The notes below the pieces were generated by a model. The model was not told the origin of the DNA and made no database searches. It was given only the letters and a program-made list of their open reading frames with translations. Made by a program: the position numbers and the translations under genes. Shown piece after piece: positions 17,069 through 24,754 of a stretch of DNA of 64,000 nt (within the stretch, counting starts at the first letter, position 1; each line of letters begins with the position of its first letter). Source of the stretch: Algivirga pacifica. Lineage in GTDB: Bacteria; Bacteroidota; Bacteroidia; Cytophagales; Flammeovirgaceae. The DNA lies in contig NZ_BAABJX010000052.1 in NCBI RefSeq assembly GCF_039543525.1, positions 62,001-126,000 on the forward strand, given 5' to 3'.

Positions 17069-18358
17069 ATGAAAATCCTCTCTTATTTCTTTGTCGCTTG
17101 TATATTGTTAGCTTCCTGTCGAGGAGGTAAGAACGATGATGAGCAGTTTATCTTGGTAGATGGAACAGATCCAGAAGAAGAGGTAGAAGGAATTAATGAT
17201 TTGGTGAGTGCAGCAATGGAAGGAGTCTACTTATGGAGTGAGTATACCCCTGAAGATGTCAATCCGTCATTGTATGATAATCCATCCGATTTATTGTCAG
17301 ATCTAAAGTATCGCCCATTGGATCGTTGGAGTTATATTAGGGAGTTACCGACAGCCAATGCACGTTTGTCAACAGTCGAAGAAGTAGGCCTGGGAGTTAT
17401 CTTGGGAGCTTTACCTAATGGGCAAATTTTTGTCATTCATACCTTAAAGGGAAGCCCCGCTTGGGAAGCAGGAATACGAAGAGGAGATCGTCTGGTAAGT
17501 ATTAATGGTCAGGCAGCAACAGTGAATAACGGAGGAGTGTTATATACCAGAACATTAGGAGAGTCATTTACACTTACAGTACAGGCATTGGAGGAGGAAG
17601 AAAAGACCATAGAGGTGAGCACAGCTACTTTGGATATAGATTATGTGAGCGAGGTACGTGTGTTGAATATTTCTGAACGAAAAAAAGCTGGTTATCTACT
17701 TTATGACAGCTTTCGTTCGAGATCCATTAATGCATTGAATAAGGCATTTGAATATTTTCAACAGGAAGGGATTTCTTATTTGATATTGGATCTACGGTAT
17801 AATGGAGGAGGAGAGGTACGAGTAGCACAGCATTTGGCTAGTCTGATTTATGGACAAGCAAAAGATGCAGATGTGTTCATTACAGAAACTTATAATGAGC
17901 GATTTAAGGAGAATAATAAATCCATCAAATTTACTTCCCAGTCTAACAGTGTGATGCTGGAGCATATCGTTGTGATTACAGGAGTAGAGACGGCATCTGC
18001 CAGCGAAGCGATTATCCATGGATTAAGACCTTATCTTCCGGTGAAAACGATTGGAGATACTACACATGGGAAAAATGTAGGTGGAGTAGTTTATCGAGAG
18101 TTTGGGTATGAGTTTGTCCCCATTACATTTTACGTAAAAAATAGTCAAGGGAATGGAGATTATGCAGAAGGGATTCCAGCGGATTATAATATGCCAGACT
18201 ACCTCTCAATTCCTTTGGGGGAGGAAAGAGGTAGAGTAGGTGCTGCCTTAGATTACCTTAAAACAGGGATTTTTCCGTTGGCTAGGAAGGCCGATCAAGA
18301 ACAGGTAAGGCCACTAGCGCAGCCTTTTACTATATTGGTGGATACCATAGCGAATTAA
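17069..18358 (+). CDS. S41 family (C-terminal processing) peptidase lipoprotein
   Basis: Serine protease with a Ser/Lys dyad. From MKILSYFF the product is 429 residues with a lipobox LLASC (C17), so it is probably a lipid-anchored periplasmic or surface protein. A PDZ domain lies at about 105-175 (VIHTLKGSPAWEAGIRRGDRL). The S41 core contains LDLRYNGGGEV, the nucleophile in ETASASEA (S310 or S312) and the general-base lysine K335 in HGKNVGG. It converges on the peptide-export cassette with 20 bases between stop codons; whether it acts on that peptide is unknown. Confidence 0.92.
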   Translation: MKILSYFFVACILLASCRGGKNDDEQFILVDGTDPEEEVEGINDLVSAAMEGVYLWSEYTPEDVNPSLYDNPSDLLSDLKYRPLDRWSYIRELPTANARLSTVEEVGLGVILGALPNGQIFVIHTLKGSPAWEAGIRRGDRLVSINGQAATVNNGGVLYTRTLGESFTLTVQALEEEEKTIEVSTATLDIDYVSEVRVLNISERKKAGYLLYDSFRSRSINALNKAFEYFQQEGISYLILDLRYNGGGEVRVAQHLASLIYGQAKDADVFITETYNERFKENNKSIKFTSQSNSVMLEHIVVITGVETASASEAIIHGLRPYLPVKTIGDTTHGKNVGGVVYREFGYEFVPITFYVKNSQGNGDYAEGIPADYNMPDYLSIPLGEERGRVGAALDYLKTGIFPLARKADQEQVRPLAQPFTILVDTIAN

Positions 18359-18378
18359 AATAACACAGGGCAATACCC

Positions 18379-19668
18379 TTATATCTGAGTAGCATCCCTG
18401 TAACGCTTCAGTACACTATGGAAAAAACGATCAATCAATCTCAAATTTTGAGTAATAATGGTAGCTTCCCCTTTCATGTCATGTTGAAAGTTCAACACTT
18501 TTCCATAGTTAGTTTTTAGTTGTTGGGGTAATTGTACCTCTACTTTATAGGCACCATCCCGAGCAATAGGAGAAATACGATGAACGATACCTTTGAGCGT
18601 ACCAAACTCTTCTGCGGGATAATTTTTCAGGGTAATACGAACGGTATTACCTTTTTTTATTTTACCTACCCCAATTCCTTTGGTGTACACAAAAGCATTG
18701 AAAGTATTGCTTGAAGGAAGTATGGTGAGTACCTCTTCTCCCTTTTTTACAAACTGTTGAATATCCATGATGTGAAAGAAGGTCACTGTTCCAGATATTG
18801 GTGCCTTGAGAAGATATTTCTGTTCCCAATCGTTGAGGTGGAATTGAAAGGATAGGGCTGCCGTTTTTAAGGCTTCAAAACTCGTTTGGGTAGTTATGTT
18901 ATGAGACTCTTGTAATGCTGTCAGTTGGGCGAGAAGTGCATGTTCTTTAGCTTTGCTTTGTATCAAGCTACTCTGAAGTTCCTCAGATTGGTATCGGGCA
19001 TTGATAAGTTCTTGCTTGAGGGCTATAAGGTCATATTGCGAAATGCCTTGATGCTGTATTAATTTTTTTCCACCGTTTACTTTTTGCTCTATCAGTGCTA
19101 TACTTTCGTGGAGCAGCACCTGTTGTTTGTCTAGTTGTTGCTGTATATTTTTTTCTTGCTGGATTTGCTGTTGTAGTTGGGTTACCTTTTTTAAGTAAAA
19201 AGGTGTGTTATGAGCCAATAAAAATTGTTGGTAATAGGTAAGAAAAGAAGTGTAGCTTTCCTGTAGCTTACCGAGCTTCACCTGATAAGGAAACCTTGTA
19301 TTAACCTCTTTTTTATTTTGAGTAAGTGCGTTTAGAAAAGGATAAAAGACTTTCTGTACACTTTGTATGTCCTGATAGTCTGCAGTATTTTGAATAATGG
19401 CCAACACTTCTCCTTTTTGAACAACGTCGCTATTGTGAACCATAAGATGTTCGATATAACCGCTTTCCTGAGCGATAACCCTACTGTAAGGCGTTTGGGT
19501 AGACAGAATGACCTCCCCAGTTATTCTATCCGGGTATTGAATCACAAAACATAGTGCTATGATGAGAAGTAGTATGCCTGCAATCAGCGTGTTTCCCCAA
19601 CGGGTAAGCCAGGAGGGAGGACGAGACATCAAGGTATTTTCTGGAAGTAGTATGGGGTTGTAGGGCAT
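18379..19668 (-). CDS. HlyD-family membrane fusion adaptor of a peptide exporter
   Basis: Periplasmic adaptor linking an inner-membrane ABC exporter to an outer-membrane channel. The 429-residue product has one membrane segment at about 29-46 (LIAGILLLIIALCFVIQYP). A biotinyl/lipoyl-like half follows (VIAQESGYIEHLMVHNSDVV, KGEVLAIIQ), then a long alpha-helical coiled coil rich in glutamine (about 100-255), then the second half (LKAPISGTVTFF) and a beta-barrel part. It is the last gene of the minus-strand cassette after the C39 ABC transporter and the GG peptide. No TolC-type gene is next to it. Confidence 0.9.
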   Translation of the reverse strand: MPYNPILLPENTLMSRPPSWLTRWGNTLIAGILLLIIALCFVIQYPDRITGEVILSTQTPYSRVIAQESGYIEHLMVHNSDVVQKGEVLAIIQNTADYQDIQSVQKVFYPFLNALTQNKKEVNTRFPYQVKLGKLQESYTSFLTYYQQFLLAHNTPFYLKKVTQLQQQIQQEKNIQQQLDKQQVLLHESIALIEQKVNGGKKLIQHQGISQYDLIALKQELINARYQSEELQSSLIQSKAKEHALLAQLTALQESHNITTQTSFEALKTAALSFQFHLNDWEQKYLLKAPISGTVTFFHIMDIQQFVKKGEEVLTILPSSNTFNAFVYTKGIGVGKIKKGNTVRITLKNYPAEEFGTLKGIVHRISPIARDGAYKVEVQLPQQLKTNYGKVLNFQHDMKGEATIITQNLRLIDRFFHSVLKRYRDATQI

Positions 19669-19700
19669 GGGTTGTTCAGTTGCAGAATAATGGGGTATAT

Positions 19701-19733
19701 AAAAATCCAGCCTGTAGAGAACAAGGCTGGATT
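19701..19733 (-). terminator. intrinsic terminator between the GG peptide and the adaptor gene
   Basis: Read on the minus strand, a perfect 10-bp stem (AATCCAGCCT with its complement) and a 10-base loop are followed by a run of T. It lies between the peptide stop (19756) and the adaptor start (19668), so it would make peptide-coding transcripts more frequent than adaptor transcripts. Confidence 0.8.
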
Positions 19734-19755
19734 GTCGATGAGAAGGAAGAGTGAC

Positions 19756-19911
19756 TTATTTCTTCTTTCCTTTCTTCTTACCACTTGTTGTAGCTGTTAG
19801 GATGATGATCTCGTAGTCATCGCCGTTGATGTCATCTTTTCTCTTATCTTTTCCTCCTTTGATTTTAGCTAGTTCCAGGTCGTTGAAAGCGTTGAAGTCT
19901 TGATTTTTCAT
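19756..19911 (-). CDS. double-glycine leader peptide (bacteriocin/natural-product-like precursor)
   Basis: A 51-residue frame on the minus strand, read directly codon by codon. It begins MKNQDFNAFNDL and continues to the leader end LELAKIKGG at residue 20. This has the hydrophobic positions at -4, -7, -12 and the GG cleavage site used by C39-peptidase exporters, and resembles the GG-Bacteroidales natural-product precursors. The predicted mature part is 31 residues, with a charged start (KDKRKDD), an acidic and hydrophobic middle (DDYEIIIL), and a lysine-rich end SGKKKGKKK. It has no cysteine, so no disulfide or lanthionine is possible. It lies 62 bases after the C39 ABC transporter gene and before the HlyD adaptor gene. 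The product could be a bacteriocin or a signalling peptide; no modification or immunity gene is evident. Confidence 0.82.
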   Translation of the reverse strand: MKNQDFNAFNDLELAKIKGGKDKRKDDINGDDYEIIILTATTSGKKKGKKK

Positions 19912-19973
19912 AGTAGTAAATTCTTGTTCTTTTATGTAGTAAAATAGCGGGTTACTTTGGATGAGAGCACAGG

Positions 19974-22172
19974 TTAGTGTGTCTCCAATTGATTTTTCAC
20001 AAGCTCATAATAGTATCCCTCACGTGCTAGTAGAGCCTCGTGAGTACCGGTTTCTACAATACTGCCTTGATGCATGACTATAATTTGATCCGCATTGCGC
20101 ACGGTACTGAGTCGGTGTGCAATAGTGACCAATGTTTTATCTTTACAGAGCTGTTGTAACTGTGTAGCGACAATATGCTCATTGGTAGTATCCAGTGCAG
20201 AGGTAGCCTCATCAAAAAAGAGGTAGTCAGGGTTTTTGTAAAGGGCTCTGGCAATTAAAATTCTTTGCTTTTGTCCTCCACTGAGTTCTATACCGATTCC
20301 TCCTATCTTGGTTTTGTACTGCAGTGGTAATTCCTCAATCATCTCCCGTATGTTAGCGCCTTTAGCGGCTTTTTGGAGTTGTTGTCGATCAATATACTCT
20401 GCTGCAGGTGCAATGTTACGTTCGATGCTATCGGCAAAGATAAAGCCATCTTGCATCACTGTACCGCAAGCATTACGCCACACCTCTGGCGCTAGCTGGG
20501 ACAGTGTATGCTTTCCTAAAGAAAGTTGCCCCTTTTCTGGAGCGTATATCCCTAATAGCAGTTTCATTAGAGTGGTTTTACCACTTCCACTTTCTCCGAC
20601 AATCGCTGTATGTTTTCCGTAGGGAATAATACAAGAAATGTCTTTTAAGATCCAATCACCATGATAATTGCCATATCGAAAGTGTACTTGTTCTAATACA
20701 ATATCCTTTCGTTTTGGAAGTATATTGGATAAATAAGTATTATCCTTTTGACTTTTTTGAAATTCTCTTTCAATTTCCTCAATGCGTTCTACACTGATGC
20801 TCGTATCCTGATATAACTGTAGAAAGTCAATCAGTTGTAGTAAAGGAACATTCATTTGTCCTAACATATAAGAGATCGATAACATCATTCCTAAGGATAA
20901 TTCCCCTTCTATGACAAGCTTTGCAGCCACAAAAGTAATGACAATGTTTTTTAGCTGATTAAGGAAACGTGCTCCCCCTTCTTGAAACTGATCTATATTT
21001 AATCCCTTGATATCTAATTGGAACAGCTGCATCTGTATGCTTTCCCATTCGGCTCTTTTTTGCTGCTCGCAATTGTTGAGCATGATCTCTTGCATTCCTT
21101 GTACGAGGTATACTTCATTACTTTGATTGCTTGATAAAACACTGAAACGTTTATAATCAAGCTTTTTACGATACTTCAGGAAAATAGTGATCCAACCAAC
21201 ATAAACACTACTGCCCAAAATAAAGAGAAGTAGTAGTTCCAGGTTATATAGACTCAGTACGATACCGAATACGATAAGGTTTAGGGTAGAGAAGAGAATG
21301 TCGAAGGTGGTGTTTGTAAGAAAATGCCTGATTCGTTGACTATCTTCTATCCTTTGGAGGATGTCACCAAGGTTTTTGCGGTCAAAAAAGGCGATAGGCA
21401 GTTGCATTAACTTTGTAAGAAAATCTGTGACAAAATGAATATTAATGCGACTACAGATATGTAAAATGATCCAGCTTCTCAACATACCGAGTGCGGTTTC
21501 TCCTACAAAAACTAGCAGTTGGGCTAATAGTATTAGGCTAACAAAAGAGTAATCCTGTTGTTGTACGCCTATATCAATCAGAGATTGGGTAAGGAATGGG
21601 AAAATGAAAATCAATAAACTTCCGCAAGTGAAACCTATGAAGAGTTGTATAAGAAGCTTTTTATAAGGTCGAAGGTAAGGGATGAGGATGCTGAGTCCTT
21701 GGTTTTTATAAGCAATTTCATCATTACTCTCGTGATGGGGGAGGGTTCCTTGTGGCTCAAGTAACATAATTACTCCTTTATCCTGAGAGGGATCAGTGAT
21801 CCAATGTGTCAGGAACTCTTCTTTGCTATAGCAAATTAAGTTGCTGCCTGGGTCAGCCACGTATACTTTATTGTTTTTAATCTTATAAACGATTAGAAAA
21901 TGCGATTGCTGCCAGTAAACAATACAGGGGAGGTGTGCTTGTTTGGATAAAAACTCATAGGTAGCAGTCCCACATTGTGTTCTGAAGCCCAAGGATTCAG
22001 CAGCCTTACTTAGTCCCAATAAGGAAACTCCTTCCCGATCAATATGACATAACGTTCGTAAATACTCCAGTGGATACACTCTTCCATAATATGCGGCAAT
22101 CATTTTCAAGGAAGTTGGACCGCAGTCCATAGCATCCAATTGTTGATAAAAGGGGAATTTTGGAGTTCTCAA
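19974..22172 (-). CDS. C39 peptidase-containing ABC transporter (PCAT)
   Basis: Inner-membrane exporter that cleaves the GG leader of its peptide substrate and pumps out the mature part. The 732-residue product has the C39 peptidase at 1-140 with Q11, the catalytic C17 (DAMDCGPTSL), H91 (QSHFLIVY) and D107 (VADPGS). All active residues are present. Then comes the six-helix membrane domain (about 165-450). The ATPase domain has Walker A GESGSGKTT, signature LSGGQKQR and Walker B LFFDEATSALD. It is first in the cassette with the GG peptide and the HlyD adaptor. The gene is divergent from the TPR/SpoIIE genes. Confidence 0.96.
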   Translation of the reverse strand: MRTPKFPFYQQLDAMDCGPTSLKMIAAYYGRVYPLEYLRTLCHIDREGVSLLGLSKAAESLGFRTQCGTATYEFLSKQAHLPCIVYWQQSHFLIVYKIKNNKVYVADPGSNLICYSKEEFLTHWITDPSQDKGVIMLLEPQGTLPHHESNDEIAYKNQGLSILIPYLRPYKKLLIQLFIGFTCGSLLIFIFPFLTQSLIDIGVQQQDYSFVSLILLAQLLVFVGETALGMLRSWIILHICSRINIHFVTDFLTKLMQLPIAFFDRKNLGDILQRIEDSQRIRHFLTNTTFDILFSTLNLIVFGIVLSLYNLELLLLFILGSSVYVGWITIFLKYRKKLDYKRFSVLSSNQSNEVYLVQGMQEIMLNNCEQQKRAEWESIQMQLFQLDIKGLNIDQFQEGGARFLNQLKNIVITFVAAKLVIEGELSLGMMLSISYMLGQMNVPLLQLIDFLQLYQDTSISVERIEEIEREFQKSQKDNTYLSNILPKRKDIVLEQVHFRYGNYHGDWILKDISCIIPYGKHTAIVGESGSGKTTLMKLLLGIYAPEKGQLSLGKHTLSQLAPEVWRNACGTVMQDGFIFADSIERNIAPAAEYIDRQQLQKAAKGANIREMIEELPLQYKTKIGGIGIELSGGQKQRILIARALYKNPDYLFFDEATSALDTTNEHIVATQLQQLCKDKTLVTIAHRLSTVRNADQIIVMHQGSIVETGTHEALLAREGYYYELVKNQLETH

Positions 22173-22462
22173 GATGAATGATTGTTTTGGATGGAAAGGT
22201 ATGTTGAGTACTTAGGTAAAGGGTTCAAATAATCGCTAAGGATAAGCTATGGAGTTATTTGTTGTATTTGGGTAATTACAATACGTATAGATAAGGAAGT
22301 TGGTATATGAAGGAAAGAGTACTTCTTCGCTTTTCAGGGATAAATATTACATGCTGAATGTAAGGCATGGTTGTTAATAAGTCTTACTGAGGTTATATTC
22401 TGTCTTTCGATAATATTAGCCCATTGAGTAGTAGCAATAGTCCATTGTACTACCTATATACT

Positions 22463-24646
22463 ATGAAGATTTTACAGAGATATTATGCCTTCCTTGGCTT
22501 TATGCTATTGATTCCTGCAGGAGTGATGGGACAGTCTTCGACAGTGGATAGCTTACAAAACTTATTGAGCTCAGATACGCTCTCTATGGTTCATCGTGTA
22601 GATGTGATGAATCAACTAGCAGTACATTCATTGAGGAAATCGCCTGCTCAGGCTAGAGAGATAGCAAAAGAGGCTTTGACGTATGCGGAGGATATAGATT
22701 ACGAACAAGGTATTATACATGGCTATCATAAGATGGGAACAGCTTATTGGTTTGAACGCAATTATGATTCGGCAGCCATATGTTATAAGGAGGCCCTCAA
22801 AAGAGATCCCGAAGAAAAAATACGAGTGTCCTTATTGAATAATTTAGGAGGGGTGTATACTAAGCAGTTGGATTATGAGACGGCTATTTCTTATTATTTG
22901 CAGGCAACACAAGTGGCTTCCATTGCTTTAGAGCATAAGGTGGCCATCTTGAATAATATTGCTGTGATCTATCTAAATCAATCAGATCCTAGACGTGGAT
23001 TGAATTATTATTTGCAGGCTCTTGAGATAGAAAAGCAAACAGGACGAAAAGGAAACTTAGCAAAGCTTCATCAGAATATAGGAAATGTATATACTGATTT
23101 AGGAGAGTATGCGAAGGCAGAAAGCTTTCTGAAGGAGGCATTGCGTTTGCAGGAGAAAATGGAGAATAATAGTGGGAAGAAGAAGTGTTATTATGCTATT
23201 GCCCGTTTGAGATATAAAGAACAGGACACCTCCAAAGCATTATTATATGCTCGGAAATCCTTGACCTTAAGTCGTGAGCAAGAAGATGAAGGGATGGAAG
23301 CACAAAACCTCCGTTTGATAGGGGATGTGTATTATTACAAGAAGGACTATGCTTTGGCTGAGCGGTATTATCAAACGTCTTTAGAATTGCATAAGGAACT
23401 TGAGAACATGACGGGAGAAGTACTTCTGACCAAGTTACTGGGAATGGCCTATGCACAGCAAGGCAAAAGAAGTGCGGCAGAACTACTTTTGGAGCATATT
23501 GCCTTAAAGGACTCCTTGACAGGAAAAGAGCGTCAGGAGCATATCGCTCAAATGCAGGCTAAATATGATTTGTTTAAAAAGGAAAAAGAGAATGAAACCT
23601 TACGACAGGCACACTCCTTACAAGATGCCAAACTGCGACAGCAGCAATGGATGATCGGTACCTTTTCTGTTGCATCCTTATTACTGATGGCCTTGGCTAC
23701 TGTACTTTTCTATCAAAGGAAATATAGTGTTCGAATGCACCGTGCCTTAAAGGAGAAACATAGGGAAATCGAAAAAATGAATGGGGATCTTTCACGTTCT
23801 ACTTCTGAACTTCAGGTACTCAACCAACAACTAGTACACAGTAATGATGCACTTTCCATAGCCAAGAAGAATCTAGAAGAATACAATATTCATGTCAAGC
23901 AGAGTATTAATTATGCTTTGAGAATTCAGCAGGCATTACTCCCTACCCAAAAAATGGTCAATCGCTTATTTGGAAATACTTGCCTTTTGTTTAGACCAAG
24001 AGATGTGGTGAGTGGAGATTTTTACTGGTGTGCAGAGAAGAACGGATTCTTATACTGGGCGGTAGTGGATTGCACAGGACATGGTGTTCCGGGAGCTATG
24101 ATGAGTATGTTGGGGAGTAATGCACTGGATAATATTTTGAAAAGTACCTCTTTGACCGATCCTGCCAAGATTCTAATTGCGTTACAGGATAGGATTTCGT
24201 TAGCCCTAAAGCAAAGTGAAACTAATATCAATGACGGAATGGATCTGGCATTGTGTGTCTACTCCCCCAAAGCGAGGATTCTACGATATGCAGGAGCAAG
24301 AAACCCACTTTGCTATATTGATGAAAAAGGAAGTTTGCAAGTGGTCAAAGGAGCAAAGCGTTCTATTGGGGGTAATCGGGGTATTGGGAACTTTGAGATG
24401 TTTGAAATGCAATTACCTCCTCAGCCCACGACCATATACCTCTTTTCGGATGGGTATAAGGATCAGTTTGGAGGTGAAAATAACCAACGTTTTATGGTCA
24501 AACGCTTTTATCGTTTGCTAGAGTCTTTACAAACTTATAACATTGCTCAGCAATCATCCGTGCTTGAAAATGCCTTAGAGGAATGGATGCAAGCCTCTGA
24601 GGCGAAACAGTTAGATGATGTGTTGGTATGGGGGGTGAGGTTATAA
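22463..24646 (+). CDS. TPR sensor with SpoIIE-type PP2C phosphatase domain (first copy)
   Basis: Membrane signalling protein, 727 residues from MKILQRYY. A signal peptide ending in VMGQ precedes about seven tetratricopeptide repeats (about 40-350), one membrane helix (about 398-420), a coiled coil, and a SpoIIE/RsbU-like serine phosphatase domain from about 480. The metal-binding motifs are present: SGDFYW, DCTGHGVPG, GMDLALC and FSDGYKDQFGG. Such proteins usually control anti-sigma antagonists, but none is encoded nearby. A longer in-frame start at 22424 would put the signal peptide too far in. The next gene is a paralogue. Confidence 0.92.
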   Translation: MKILQRYYAFLGFMLLIPAGVMGQSSTVDSLQNLLSSDTLSMVHRVDVMNQLAVHSLRKSPAQAREIAKEALTYAEDIDYEQGIIHGYHKMGTAYWFERNYDSAAICYKEALKRDPEEKIRVSLLNNLGGVYTKQLDYETAISYYLQATQVASIALEHKVAILNNIAVIYLNQSDPRRGLNYYLQALEIEKQTGRKGNLAKLHQNIGNVYTDLGEYAKAESFLKEALRLQEKMENNSGKKKCYYAIARLRYKEQDTSKALLYARKSLTLSREQEDEGMEAQNLRLIGDVYYYKKDYALAERYYQTSLELHKELENMTGEVLLTKLLGMAYAQQGKRSAAELLLEHIALKDSLTGKERQEHIAQMQAKYDLFKKEKENETLRQAHSLQDAKLRQQQWMIGTFSVASLLLMALATVLFYQRKYSVRMHRALKEKHREIEKMNGDLSRSTSELQVLNQQLVHSNDALSIAKKNLEEYNIHVKQSINYALRIQQALLPTQKMVNRLFGNTCLLFRPRDVVSGDFYWCAEKNGFLYWAVVDCTGHGVPGAMMSMLGSNALDNILKSTSLTDPAKILIALQDRISLALKQSETNINDGMDLALCVYSPKARILRYAGARNPLCYIDEKGSLQVVKGAKRSIGGNRGIGNFEMFEMQLPPQPTTIYLFSDGYKDQFGGENNQRFMVKRFYRLLESLQTYNIAQQSSVLENALEEWMQASEAKQLDDVLVWGVRL

Positions 24647-24754
24647 GTGTTTATTATCTAAATAATATTATATTGCTATAGCTTTTTTAATCAGGGAAAG
24701 CCCTTTAAATTAGCATCATTTAAAGCTATTATTAATAGTATTTACATTGTTTCC

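Noticed and set aside
18379..22172. The exporter as a type I toxin (RTX) secretion system
   Set aside because: No large RTX protein is nearby, and the peptidase active site is complete (C17, H91, D107), unlike the inactive C39-like domain of HlyB.
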